Part shown: piece after piece, positions 1-13,097 of the stretch
Layout: every line of letters begins with the position of its first letter
Numbering within the stretch: position 1 is the first letter of the stretch
Origin: Ananas comosus
Lineage: Eukaryota > Streptophyta > Magnoliopsida > Poales > Bromeliaceae
Direction of reading: 5' to 3'
Assembly (NCBI RefSeq): GCF_001540865.1
Contig: NC_033629.1
Coordinates: 10,041,873 to 10,105,872 of the forward strand
Length of the DNA: 64,000 nt
Position numbers and translations under genes: made by a program
The notes under the pieces: generated by a model
Databases searched by the model: none
What the model was told of the DNA's origin: nothing
What the model saw: the letters and a program-made list of their open reading frames with translations, nothing else

Positions 1-100
1 TATTTAAGCCCGATTATTATGTCTAGCTTAATCAAGCTTATATACCTCTAAGCCTAGCCATAACTATCCCATATGGGACTATTGCTATTTGGGTCTCACG
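1..100 (-). repeat. Diverged miniature-retroelement LTR remnant
   Basis: The segment keeps, in the same order, short blocks found in the 152-bp LTRs at 24236-25116: AAGCCC followed by a TTATTAT run, then CCCATATGGGACTATTG. The spacing is altered and no terminal repeats or target duplication can be seen. It is read as a decayed relative lying 3' of the visible part of the synthetase gene, in its last intron or beyond. Confidence 0.35.
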
Positions 101-481
101 GTTGAACAGTTTTAGCAAGCACTTACTACAATTTCAGTTAGAATCCTTTTTTGACAGCGACAGTAAGTAGAAGCAGAAGCCTTGACTTAAATCTTTTGCT
201 TTTGGAACCTATAAACTCATTTTAGATTTAAGCCACAGCAAAAGCGGTGCAATTTTTGTTTGTAAAACACCTTTTTACTCTTCTAATAAGAGTAGAGAAG
301 CTATTCCAAAAGAAAGGCCAAAAAGAAAGGCCAAATAGGCACTTTGATCATTGGAAAACATCAAGATGTAAAATATCATAAACAACATACTGCAAATCAA
401 GATATTTCATGAACATAAATGCAAAGTATAGCCCAAAAAAGGGCCAAAATTTTAGCTATAAAGATGCGCACGAATCCCAAC

Positions 482-803
482 CTGAGCCAAAGCGTCGAAG
501 ATCAAGGTACCACCAGTAGTTTTCCTTGTTGAGATTCAACTCGTCCAATCGAGCTTCCAGATAATCAAGACGCTCTTCTCTTTGGCTTCCACCAATAAGC
601 TCACCAACCTGCAAAGGATTCTGATCATTATGTTGAGTTCAACTGAAAAGCATTTAACAGAAATCCGTAAGCAAAAGTTTCTTACATATACACAAAATAC
701 GTAGATCAGTCTTAAGAATCTAAAGAAGAGACTAACTACAAACATGCATGCATGCATACATACATACATACATAAATATACACAGTTAAGTACATACATA
801 CAT

Positions 804-840
<37 letters not shown>

Positions 841-3800
841 GAATAGCTAGGTAGGTAGGTACGTGGGGTGTGTTTGTATATTCATTAGGATCTATAAACG
901 GTTATGTAATTGTATACAATTTATGTATGTACAAATGTACATCTGAAAATAGGTGCGTAGGTGATATCTGGAACAATAGTTTGTAGTTACCCTAGGAACC
1001 AACAGATCCATAGCAGCGACTGTCTTCCCATCATCATTTTGCCTCATATAGAAAGCTTTAATTTCCTAGCAGCAAAATAAAACCCAGGATATAGATTACA
1101 AATATCTTATCGAGATGACTAAACCAAGCCTTTTGAATACTACATACCTTTGGATAATCTCTGATAATTACTGGTCGCCCGCCAAAAGCAATCTCCGTGA
1201 TGTATCTTTCATGCTCACTTTGCAAATCCAATCCCCACTTCACCTATCAATTAGAAGCATTCGTGTAAGATTGTCCTTCCTTTTTTTTTTTTTGCTTCCA
1301 ATCAACCTTTCGATTATTCCAATTAAAAGTGTAGGTTCTGTTTGCAAAAGCAAAAAAGTCCAAGGGTTGTCTGTCTAGTAATCTGAAAAAAAATGTAAAT
1401 CTAATATTTTCTCCAAGCATATCAAAAACATGTGCCTATCTTGGGGAAGACGAGAACAAATATATCAATAGAAATATGTGGGAGATTATGCAGATAATTT
1501 TAAGCCATGTCATGATAAATAAGAATTTCTGCTTTATACAAATGGAAAGGATAATCAAAGATAACTTTATAGAAATACATTACTGGGAAGTCAAATTTTC
1601 TTTTTGCTCTAAGAAGTAGCTCAATTGCATCCGAATATGTCAGCTGAACAAAATTTTTCTCAGCCACATTCTGCAAACAATAGAAAAGAAATTATTGAAT
1701 GTAATATAAAATAGCTGAACAAGTTTTTTGCTCCACATTAGCTATTACAAAGGAACTATGCGCAGAGTCATAATGAAATTAACTAGAGAACATACATTTA
1801 ATCTGTCTATTATTCCTTTCTCAATCCATGTATTAAAGAAATCCATATCTTCTTTGCAGTTTTCTAGAACAAATTTTACCTGCAGGAAAAGATAAACATC
1901 AATATAGGAAAGCTAATAAGAACAAAATAAATGATAATGAAGGGACTTCTTCATACCCAAACAAAAGATATATAAAGAAGTCATTTACACACATACCCTT
2001 GCAAAATTATCTCTTTACATACATATCCCTACATATATCCCTCCAAAATTGGCATTTTCATGTATCTCCCTTGAAAACTCAATTTATTTGCATGTATTCC
2101 CTTGCACTAACAAAATCTTACCCTTTTAGATAGTTTTTTTTTTAATTACAAAACCTATGTCTGCCCATGAATTGATGATTATCCAGATTAGGACAAAGTA
2201 CTCACATAAGAAATTGCACAAGGGATACACATAAAAATTCCGATTTTACAGTGCATGTATGTATATGAATAAAGAATTTCGCAGGGTACAAGTAAAAACC
2301 TAACACATAGTAAAAGAACCATTATTTTGACATATGCATCAAGCAAATGCTCATAGATCTGAAGAGAAAACCTACTACATACTGGAGATAGGCAGTTGCA
2401 CAGGCCATGTCATCATTCAGATCGGCGAAGGCAAGCTCAGGTTCAATCATCTTTGCATAAGATAGAGAAAGTAAGACCCAATGTTCAAAATCTTCAAGAA
2501 CATGGCATATTACCTCAACAAAGAGAAAAACTCTGAAAGGATGGTAAATTGTAATTACCCAAAATTCAGCTAGATGTCTTGAGGTGTTAGAATTTTCTGC
2601 TCTGAATGTAGGACCAAATGTGTATACCTGGAGGCAAATTAACAAATTTTAAAGGAAATGAATTGTGGAAGTGTGCATGGCCACCTAATAGAGAAAAGAA
2701 AACATACATCAGAAAGAGAAGATGCGTATGTTTCAGCATTTAGTTGGCCAGACACTGTCAAGAATGCGGGTTTCCCAAAGAAATCCTAGAATCAAAAAAA
2801 GATAACAGGTCACGGTTCTTGTTGTGTAAGTTATGCTCACATAATCAGCAAAATGAAAGCAAAGCTCCAAAACAAGCCAGCACTTCTGTATCCAGAATGT
2901 CAGAACATTTAATATTGAAAAGTAAGTGTTCATGAATTCTAACATGTCATTTATATAACATTATCCACGACAAGACAAATTGTAGGGTTCATTAAGAAGT
3001 GAGTCCCTGAAGTTTGACTTTGATTCATTTAGACGATTAACAGTTTCGCCTATGAAGATTGTTCTGTAGAGCATTTGGTCCTTCCATTAGTCTACCACAT
3101 AACGAAAGAAAAAAAAAGCATGACGGCATCATCATAAAATTCTCTAACAGCGCCAACCTCAGAAATCAATCACGTCAGGCTCATCAGCAGCTGTAATGAT
3201 TATGCTGAGCCCCATGCGGCATTCTTTGTCAATCAGTAGATTGATGTACCGACTTAACTCATATGTAAGGCAATCTTCAGGTACTCTATTGTCAGAAATT
3301 GAAAATCTGAGGTCATTGTTTAATTCAGAATTAAACTTGGAAGGATCAGATTCATAATTGACCATAAAATTTGTGCAGCTTGATGTTAGTTGTTTTTTGT
3401 AAAACTGCCAAGCACCATTTAGTCATCTTAAAGAGAGCAGAATCTCAAATCAGAAATCAATGTTGAAGAAAATTTGAAAACAAAGAAACATAAGTACTAA
3501 TAGGCATACAGTAACAGATAAAACATGAATACTAAGAGGCATATAATAATATTAGATAACCCTCACCTGTGACCAATCAACTTTACCATCCTTAGTAGTA
3601 GGAATGGTACTTATTGGGCAATCATTACTTTCATGAGCGTTTGACATCTGTCATACATGCAAAATTAGGGAGGAAAGAAAAAGAAAAAGCCAACCAGACA
3701 TCTGTATAGTATCATATATACAAAAATCAGTGACAAGAAAGTTAAAAAAAAAAAAAAAACATTGTACAATTGTTTACATCCGTTGTATAGTTAATGATCA

Positions 3801-6800
3801 TGAAGTCACTCTAACAAAATTATACTAATTCTTCTCTCATTGCTCTCAAATGGAAATTCGCAATCAGCATCTGTGTCACTTATCTCTTGCCACAATTTCT
3901 CTATGACACTCCTTATTTTATTTCTAGCATACTATGATGCCACGAAAATGGCTGAACAAAAATGGTTAAGCATATCATTCAAGTAAGATTTTCACTTTAT
4001 TAATTTTTTTCACTACCCTTAATATAGTGATTTGCTTTCTTTGTTAAACTGTCCCACAGGATTTAATTTCATACTGAAGCTTTCATCATTGCACTCAAAG
4101 CTAAAGAATCTTGAGATAAAGCTGAAATTTTCATCATCAAATATAACATTAACTTATACAGGATACACGAATTTACAGTGTTCACAACAGCCACAACATG
4201 TCCACACAATTAAAAGCAAGGATTTAAGTGCCCATCGGCACAGGCCGTATCTACTGTGTCATATCATGCCAACAAGATATCGGCACGATGCAGCCCCCAT
4301 GCCGACAGCACAGCTCAAAACCCTCTATTCTTTAAATTAATAAGTAATTTTCTCAATAAAGTTCAAAAGATTTGATAAAAATACATAAGAAACAGTTAGA
4401 ATATTTTGTTGTTAAAGAAAATAAATATTCTATGCTATTATGTGTCAGCACACATGAATTTTTTCTAGCCGGCACACATCGACACGCCCCGGCACGCAAC
4501 GTGTTGTACCATGCCGGCAAGTTTCCAACACGACCCCGTGCCATGGTACTAAAATCCTTGATTAAAAGTTTGATCAAAGTAATGAAAACAGTGAAATGCA
4601 TACCAAAGTAGTAACACAGAATTGTTCTCCCGCTCCTTCACAATCTGAAGCAGTGATAATTGGGCTAGAGATCCAAACAAATCCATTTTCTTGGAAAAAT
4701 TTGTGAGTTGCATAAGCCAATGCATTCCTCACTCTTGTGACCTAAAACAACCACCAAATGGTACAAAATCATCACTTATATATGGAGATATTACACCAAT
4801 TAAACAAGCTTGTAATAATTGGTGTCATATGAAAACCAAAAGGGTGCTATATATATCCCAGAAAAATCATTTATTCCACTACATAGCACTTTAAAATCTG
4901 AATGTTCATACATCCACTCAAAAGTACATTTTCTTACAAAACGGCCTTTAATATATGTTGGGTGTCATCCAAACCTTCTCTGTTAATCTCAAGTATATGG
5001 GTAATTGGGTATATATGTACAACAGTAAGTTTTTAAGGTGCATACACGAAAATTCAGATTTTGCATGGCTATACCTGTAAACAAAATAATTTAGTAGGGA
5101 TATATATCACACATATAATTCGTTTGTTACTTATGGATAACAAATCTACTGATAGTTACTACTGCAATGAAAAGCACAACAATAAATTGGTGAAAGAAAG
5201 AGACCATACTGAGCCGAATGTATTTGTTCGAGGACGAAGATGAGCTATGCTTCTCAAAAATTCTCTGCTTGCTCTTTTCTTTTGTATAGGATACGTCAAC
5301 GGGTCACATTTCCCAATCTGCAAGGAAAAGAGGAAAGAATAAAAGAAATGTGATTTCCATGGCCAAAAAGGGTGGAAAAAACCCCAGAAATGTGCATGTC
5401 AAGATGCTTGTTCAATAGATGCCTCACTAAATCTATGAAATGTGCAAAGATCAGCTATATTTTAGTCCAGATTATAGTAAAATGAATACCTCATGCTCTC
5501 CTGAATTTTTATTATTTCAATAGAGTAAATTATATCATTGGTCATTTAACTTATCATGAAGTTTAACCTAGATCACCGAATTCAGTTTGTTGCAATGTAG
5601 CTATTGAAATTCAATTTCTATTTCAATTGGGTCACTCAATCTAAGTCCCATCTAATCTCCCTAAAGGATGAATAGCCGATTTAGCTACCACGTCATCTCT
5701 TGGAGATGACATGACTGCTGATTTTGAATCAACTACTATGTCATAGCCTGTCGATGACATTGTAGCTGAGTCAGCAATCATGTCATCCCTCTGTTAGAGA
5801 AATTAAATTGTCTGACAGGTAACCTGAGCGAAACCTAAATGAAAAGTTCACAATAAATCTAATGAACAATTGTGTAATTTATCATTTTAAGTTATCAAAA
5901 ATGGCAGCCGTCATAATTAAGCTAGCTGAAGAGATGCTGAACTAATTACTTTCTAAAAAAAATTACATCATCATAAAATAGACCACTGGTTAAAGAGCTC
6001 AACACATGATTTCAAAAGGAAAGAACAAGGAGTTGAGGTCAGTTAATTACCATGACAAGCCTTGCTACCTTCAGTTCCACTTTCTGCTTAGCACCTTGAC
6101 TGCTAACCACAACTCCCTCTACTAGTACAGATGCCCCAGTTGTGACAGTTCCTAATTCCACCTATTGAAATTCCCAGTACTAAAATGCATAATTTTCTCA
6201 TCATAACAGTGCTAAACCATCAATTAATTCGCCGTAAATTGGGCAAAAGTTCAATTTCTCTATAACAAAAATTATTCAATGTTAGATATGAACACAGTTT
6301 ATAGAATTTAAAATAGGTTTAAGCTTATTAGTTATTATAGAACAAGATAGATTTAGCCGACAAGAAAAAGAAAGATTGCTACCTGGTCATGGCCTTCAGC
6401 ATCAGGGGTCATTACACATTGCATATTGGAGAGACAAGAACCATCATTTACCTAAATAGTGTAAAGTAGAAGAAAATTCAATAATTAATGAAACAACAAA
6501 TAATTGATAATATATTTTTGGCCGGGGAAGCGAAAGAACAACAAAATCGCATTTAAATTTACATGCTACAACAAATTTTTTACTTAAGCACATGCTACAA
6601 CAAATTTTTTACTTAAGCACATGCTACAACAAATTTAATGAAGAGATGCTTCCCGCAATTACCTATCTTTCCATGCGATGAAGTAGGTTTTTCAAAAATG
6701 AAGAGCTTAAGCAAAACAAACTTAATAAAAAAAATTAAGTGTGTGAGTATGCTAGTCCATGTTGATGATTTGACCATAAAAGATAGCAAGAAAGGAAGAA

Positions 6801-7871
6801 CATACAGTGAAGCAAAAAATAATGACTAAATTTTACATAAGCTCATGATGGGAAAAATCACTCGGATAATAATTTTCTAGGAAATTGATGGTTCAATCCA
6901 ATTAACAGTGGGAACCAAATTACAACCTAATTACATAACATTTTCACATCTACATGATGTACAATTTTGTAGTTTTAATCAAATTAATGTGAATAGATTT
7001 TTCTTTTTTAATCCCATGTATGACCCAACTCCCAAGCTGGTTATCTTACCAACTCTCTAGTTTACTGCAACAGTTTGAAGGGCCAAAATTGAGGCCATTT
7101 ATGGCTCTTGAAGGGGCAAAGAAAGCCACTATTGAGAAATCCTTAATGCTTAAATGCCTGCAATAGAGTAATATCTAATTAAGGACGAAACAATAGTTAT
7201 CTAAGCCGAAAACTGCATCTTCCAACGCGAAGCAAATCCAAGATTATGAAATTTACCCCTTCCTAAGTAATTCAACTACAAGAACACATAAAACACCAAA
7301 CACATAAGAATTCATAGCATTCAGATGAACTAATACATAAAACAAAACAACAAAGAGAAGATGCAATGCCGGTACGATGAAGAAGCCAAAATCGCTCATT
7401 TCGATTAGAATCGCTTCCGAATCCGAGCAAACTTCGCATCCTCACCTCGATAAACGTGACGCTACTCTGCACCCGACAAGTCCGGACCCATCCCCTGATC
7501 GCGAGCTCCTTCCCCAACCACTCCAACCCCTCGCTCGCCCCGCCCTTCACGTCCGCTATTCTCAGCCGCCTCCGGAACTCGCGCACGCCCTCCCCTCCCT
7601 CCGCCGGCGCCGCATCGGCGTCGGCGGCGAGGGTGCCGCTGCAGAAGAGCCTCCACCTCCACCTCCACCTCCACCTCGAAGAAGCGGCGTTGGGGATGAG
7701 CGGAGGAGGAGAGGGAGGAGAGCGAGGGAGGGGGTGGAGAGAGGCGGGGGATCTACAGGGAGGGGTTTTAGGGTTCCGGGCGCGGCGGTGGAGGACGAGG
7801 AGACGCGCGGCGTAGCGACCGCGGATTAGGGCGGCGGGGGCGGGGGCGGCGGCGGCGGCGGCCGCCATCAT
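482..7871 (-). CDS. Asparaginyl-tRNA synthetase, organellar (partial, last exon off window)
   Basis: Charges tRNA-Asn in plastids and mitochondria; it matches the plant SYNO/NS1 type. Fourteen exons read on the minus strand: 7871-7446, 6451-6383, 6161-6051, 5317-5210, 4741-4604, 3647-3567, 2785-2708, 2627-2559, 2450-2376, 1879-1796, 1670-1584, 1243-1148, 1065-991, 608-482. All junctions are GT-AG and phase 0 up to exon 14, which ends in phase 1. They give 541 residues, against about 567 for the Arabidopsis homologue as I recall it. Residues 1 to about 90 form an Ala/Arg/Pro-rich transit peptide. The OB-fold anticodon-binding domain starts near residue 123. Class II motif 2 (FRAE, residues 345-348) lies in exon 8 and continues into exon 9. 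The motif 3 exon (expected GLGFER) is missing and must lie left of position 1. The first of two adjacent ATGs was taken as the start. Introns carry several MITEs. Confidence 0.95.
4217..4560. mobile_element. hAT-type MITE in synthetase intron 5
   Basis: A 344-bp element lies between exons 5 and 6. Its ends are imperfect inverted repeats (left CAAGGATTTAAGTGCC; right end reverse complement CAAGGATTTTAGTACC). It is flanked by the perfect 8-bp direct repeat ATTAAAAG at 4209-4216 and 4561-4568. An 8-bp duplication is typical of hAT elements. It has no coding capacity. The interior is rich in GGCACG-like words; a similar-looking stretch occurs at about 49570-49735. Confidence 0.75.
5522..5892. repeat. 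Probable MITE in synthetase intron 3
   Basis: The segment begins AGTAAATTATATCATTGG and ends with an approximate inverted copy. Inside are several repeats of a GATGACATG-like word. No clear target duplication was found, so the boundaries are approximate. Confidence 0.4.
6561..6636 (+). repeat. 29-bp tandem repeat, about 2.6 copies
   Basis: The word ACATGCTACAACAAATTT recurs at 6561, 6590 and 6619, separated by a TTTACTTAAGC stretch. It lies in intron 2 of the synthetase gene, in front of exon 2 on the coding strand side, and has no sign of function. Confidence 0.8.
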
Positions 7872-9588
7872 CGTTTTCGTTTTCTAATCGCTGGTCCGCG
7901 GAGTTCTTTCTTTTATCTGCAGTCCCTGGCTCTCCCTCGCTTTCGCTTTTCTCTGAGGAAATGAGCACGTGAGTTGCACGTGGCTTGAACTGGTGCTATG
8001 AATTGGTGGACCTAGTGCACCACATCATCATTGAACCACTCAATATATTCTACTAATTTTGTGCAAAATGACAACCGGTCTTTTTGGAATAAATTGTTCA
8101 ATAATATTTGTATTTATTTAAGATTTTTATTTTTATAGTTTGATTAGGCGTTGGGAGTTATCAAATATTTGAAATAGTATAACGTCTTTACTTTTCAAGT
8201 TTTTATTTTTGAAATAAAAATAAATTATTTTCTAGGTAAAATATATTATCTTACTGAATAATCGATAATAAAGACTTTTCAAAAAGTAAAAATCAAGATC
8301 TAAGTGACTGGGATGGTCAATCTTCCACTTTTTGTGTTTATAAAAATAATGCTGGGCTCTCAACTTTTCAGGACAAAAGAGAGAAAAATGTAGTAGTTGA
8401 ATTTAGAGGATGTTTTTAAATATTTTTTTTTTGGCTAAATTATAAAAAAAAAAAATTCTGTAAATACTTGCTTTTTTACCTTTCATTCATGACTTTCAAA
8501 AATCTATATTTCAACTTCTTAAAATTTTAGAAATATTTTCAGATTGATACAGTATTAATGGAGAGGACAAAATGACCAAATTATCTTTACTTTTTCTGTA
8601 AGCAAAAAAAAATATATATTTTTATCATTTTGAAAGACGCTTTCGATATAAATTATAAAAAATTAATAGAATAATTAATAATAGAACCATAACGGAAAGG
8701 AGCTGAATGCAATAATTTAAATGTTAATGAGGTAAAATATAAGAAAGTTAAAAAAAAATATTTATAAAGATTTTTTCTGTAATTTAGCCGTTTTTTTTGA
8801 CAAATTCTTATCGATAACATGTAGTCCATACAGTTAACGTAGGAAAATGTCTTTCAAAAATATTCTTTTAGGTTTAAATTTGAGGCGAGTCTGAAGAAAA
8901 AACAATCCATCGTAGGCTCTTTGTTTCAAATTTTAATGTCTCACAAGGTGCGTTTTACAAGTCAAACTAAAAATAGCCGCACAACGAATATATATCTATC
9001 TAACCAATTCCATTAAGCTTTACGAGACAATAGGTGTGTTGATTGTAAGTTATTCAATAATTGATAAATGTATAAAAAATCTATTTATGGTTACATCCAA
9101 ACATGTAAAATTTCTGTTTAAACAACTGAAAATTTGATTTTAAAAAAAAATCAATCAAGCCCTCAATTTGTTACTGTTCATTTGGACAAGGTGTAGATAG
9201 TTTTAACCACTTATATATGATCGCAAAATTTATACAAATAAGAACCGTGATAATCTCATTTCTGAAGCAAACTCTTAGGCGAGTCGATCGAGTCATTCAT
9301 GAGTAATAAACCAGATGACTTGAGCTTAGGTCGCTTATAATCGAACCAGCATTGAGTTTTGTTTACTATTGTCGTACTCGTCGTATTCGGTTTGTTTATA
9401 CACGCACGTAGGAGATCGACGTAGGCCCATTACGAGCTAGATTGAGAGCGCATTGCTACAGGTCTTGATATATGTTAGGCCGGAACTGATGCGGACGTCC
9501 GGTCCGTCCGGCTTTTATACAATTTAAGCCCATTAACCGTATCAATTGTCAAATCAAATGTGCTCATGGCAACACACAAATATAAGAA
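7872..9588. other. Intergenic region upstream of the synthetase
   Basis: This is AT-rich DNA with many poly-A and poly-T runs. No coding region, RNA gene or clear TATA box for the synthetase was recognised. The first 100 bases are GC-rich and probably hold the 5' UTR and promoter of the gene at 7871. Confidence 0.6.
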
Positions 9589-10158
9589 GGGGCTTTTTTT
9601 GCAAATAGCACCCTTATAATTTTTTTTTTTAAATTGGCCCTGTCAAAAATTTATTTGCAAAAATGGTCCTGCCCCCGCCACGCAAGCGTCACGTCAGCGC
9701 CACGCGGGCGGGGCTGGGTCAGATGGTTAAGTTGAATACGGTGAACCATTCACCGTGTTCAATACAAAGTTTTTGTAGTGGACACGGTAAATGATTCACC
9801 GTGTCCAATGCAAAATAGTTAAGATCGAAATATTTGTATTGGACACGGTGAATCATTCACCGTGTCCAATACAAATAATTGGACACGGTGAATGGTTCAC
9901 CGTGTCTAATACAAATACCTCCAACTTACTCATTGTTGGGGTATTTGTATTGGACACAGTGAACCATTCACCGTGTCCAATACAAAAATTTTGTATTGAA
10001 CACGGTGAATGGTTTACCGTGTTCAACTTAAACATCTGGGCCCGCCCTGCCCGCGTGGCGCTGATGTGGCAGGGGCAAGACCATTCTTGCAAATAATTTT
10101 TAGACGGGGCTATTTTTGCAAATAAAATTTATGAGGAGGCTATTTGCAAAAAAAGCCC
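9589..10158. mobile_element. Foldback MITE with six nested palindromes
   Basis: A 570-bp element with terminal inverted repeats (left GGGGCTTTTTTTGCAAATAG; right end its near-exact complement) is flanked by the 8-bp direct repeat TATAAGAA at 9581-9588 and 10159-10166. The whole interior folds back on itself. Within it are six shorter palindromes with arms like GGACACGGTGAAT: 9732-9762, 9780-9806, 9841-9867, 9881-9907, 9952-9978 and 9996-10026. Repeated peptides can be read on both strands only because of the palindromes. No transposase is present. A related element lies at 59156-59542. Confidence 0.85.
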
Positions 10159-10470
10159 TATAAGAAAAAGTTAATTTTAAAATATTATTTACATATAAAA
10201 TTAGTGTTGTAGAACTGATTGGTCTTTAATATATGACATCTTGTATAGTATAACTGCTGGAGAGACTGTTAAAGATATGCCTTTTTTTTTTATTGGTTTG
10301 ATTCATGCACTGGATCTATGGAATAAAAGAAAGGATCTCACGAGGATTTATTTTGGTGGATCCTAATTTAAGTTGGAATTCTAGGTGGACTAGGATTGGT
10401 TTCCATACAAGACTCTATATTCAATGATTACATTAAATTAGAGTAAGATTGAGCTAATGCGTGTATATAT

Positions 10471-11080
10471 CATAGTTAGTTAATTCGGATTCGGCAAAAA
10501 TTCGGTACGGATATAATTCGGATAAAATTCGTCTTCTAATTTTTAAATTCGTTGAAAAAAAAGCTAAAAAACGAATTCGCCAATTATTCGAATACGTGAT
10601 TTATACGGATATTATACGTTCACCCATTAAAAATTCGGGATAAAAAATTCGGCTATTAAATTAAAATTTTTTCTTCTCAAAATTTATGCTATGCTAAGAT
10701 CATATTTTTTAAAAATATAAGAATAAAAAGCTACAAAATTAAACTAATTAAGTAAAAAAAAAATAGTAAACAATATTATGCCTCAAAATAAAAAAATAAT
10801 TAAGCAAATAAGAGATCAAGATAGTTCATATTTAAATGTAAAAGCTTCTAANGAGGGAGAGGGTGTGAAAAAGGGTGAGAGAGAAAAAAAAAAAAAGACG
10901 GGCCCCACCGGAGTGAGGAGGGATTTTGTTATAGTGATTATTAAAAAATAGGGTTGGTCCATACGATAAAATTTACATTTGGCGTAGGCAAAAATAAAAA
11001 AAAAAGGTGTTGAGAGAAAAAAAATAAAAAAAGAAAAGGTGTAGGGTGAGCGAGGGAGTGAGAAAGAGAAAAAAGATGGG

Positions 11081-11118
<38 letters not shown>

Positions 11119-13065
11119 AGGGTGTGTGACAGTGTGAGAGAGAGAAAAAAAAGCCCCACCGAAGTGAGGAGAGAGAGAAAAAAAGTGGGTATATATATAT
11201 ATAGAGTTGAGCCGGAATGCTATCGGTAGCAAACGGGCTCTGTTGCCATCCATTTGTTTTAGATAGAGATTCTAAATCGACGATTGGTACCGTTGAGTAT
11301 GATCTATAAAAAAAAAAATTTGGCCCCACCGAAGTGATAAAATTTTAATTTTGTTATATCGACTATTAAAAAATAGGGGCAACTGCCTATAAACCTCTGA
11401 AAAGTTTCCGGTTTTCTTATTTACCCCTCTTAGAAGGCTAATATTGAAAATACTCTTCTTATGTTCCAAGTTCTTTCTAATATACCCCTGGAGTTAAATT
11501 CCGTTAGTGAATTAACAATTGCCGTTATCTCTGAAAAATTACCATTTTGCCCATTCCAATATACTCTTATACCGTAACTAACTTTTCTTATATACCTTTC
11601 ATATAGCAAATACTTTTCTTATTTGCCCTTCAAATATCAATTAATTAATTAAGCACGTCGGGAGCGAGCAGATGAACGGATGAGATCGATCGCAACTAAA
11701 CCAACCTTGGTGGCTGGAGGCATAGTTAGTTAATTCGGATTCGGCAAAAATTCGATACGGATATAATTCGGATATAATTCGTCTTTTAATTTTTAAATTC
11801 GTTGAAAAATACGGCTAAAAAACGGATTCGGCAATTATTCGGATACGTGATTTATACGGATATTATACGTTCACCAATTAAAAATTCGGGATCAAAAATT
11901 CGGCTATTAAATTAAATTTTTCTCCTCTCAAGATTTATGCTATTAGCATAAATACTCATATTTTTTAAAAAATATAAGAATAAAAAGCTACAAAATTAAA
12001 CTAATTAAGTAAAAAAAAATAGTAAACTATATTATGCCTCAAAATAAAAAAATAATTAAGCAAATAAGAGATCAAGATAGTTCATATTTAAATGTAAAAG
12101 CTTCTAACTTTTGCTTTGAAGAATGAAAACTCAATTAGTACCTGGTCCCAAAGTTATGCTTTAAAAATTAAGTAGAAACCCCAGTGAGTCAATGGTCCAT
12201 GAAAGACCACAACAGAATTTTCCTTTTGCAAGTGTCGACAAAGATCATGAAATTGATTAGGTATAATACAAGAGTTTCTGGTCCCAAAGTTAAGTAAGAT
12301 TAATTATTTAGCACTATGTTTGGGTCTTCTTTGTGCATAACAGAGAATGGACACATTCAATTAAGCACTCAGCCACTTGTGTATAAAACAATCCATCAGA
12401 TGACTAAAAGCTTGAGTATTCTATAGTGTCACCTAAATAACCTTCCAACTTTTTCTTTGAAGAATGAAAAAAACTCAAATCGTACCTACTGGGTTTGTAA
12501 AGAACCACCCGGTTACTGATCTATCGTTGGATAGCGAAGCGGAAGCGGGAGAGAGGAGCGGGAGCGGAAGCGGAAGAGGAAGAGGCACAGAGGAGGTTTC
12601 GATTTCTGAAGAGTGAAGAACTCGATCTTCGATTTCTGAAGAGGAGGGCTTCCGATTGCGTTCGCGAGCGGCCGGAAGGGAAGAGGGAGACCGCCGCAGG
12701 GTCGATGGCAGGCCGCACGCCCGCAGGAGTGAGAAGTTAGGGCAAACCCTTTTTTTGGGAGGGGTGGGGGGAGCGTGGGAGTCGTCGCTCGTGGGACGGG
12801 GCGATGGTTTTCAGAAATCCTTTCTTTGGGCGACAGGTCCTTTTTCCTGTTTTGGGCTACCGCGAGGCCCACAAGTCTGCTCACAGTCGCAAGCAAGAGG
12901 GCCGTTTTTTTGGGCCGAATTATTCACGAATCCCGTTTATTCCCGAATAATTATTTTTGCTCAAAAAACCGCGAATTATTCCGAATTTTTGGCAAAAATT
13001 CGAAAACGGGTGTTTAATTCGGCATTTCTAAAATTCGTAAATAATTCGCGAATTAACTAACTATG
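10471..13065. mobile_element. hAT-like non-autonomous element, 2.6 kb, internally duplicated
   Basis: Both ends carry the perfect inverted repeat CATAGTTAGTTAATTCG. The element is flanked by the 8-bp direct repeat GTATATAT (10463-10470 and 13066-13073), as expected for hAT. The left 380 bp (10471-10851) are repeated almost exactly at 11721-12106. The first copy stops at an ambiguous base (10852) and is followed by purine-rich simple sequence and a (TA)n run at about 11083-11115. No transposase was found. The related small element at 16364-16722 shares the ends. Confidence 0.75.
12513..12900 (-). other. GC-rich gene-like insert inside the hAT element
   Basis: This stretch is much more GC-rich than the surrounding element. 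On the minus strand it resembles a plant 5' UTR and first exon, with repeated GCTTCCGCTCC-like pyrimidine words followed by an Arg/Pro/Ser-rich reading frame. I do not recognise the protein. It may be a captured gene fragment; it could equally be GC-rich noncoding sequence. Confidence 0.35.

Positions 13066-13094
<29 letters not shown>

Positions 13095-13097
<3 letters not shown>

Noticed and set aside
9791..10096. Reading frames with repeated FVLDTVNHSPCPIQ-type peptides
   Set aside because: The same peptide appears on both strands because the DNA is palindromic; it is a transposon, not a gene.
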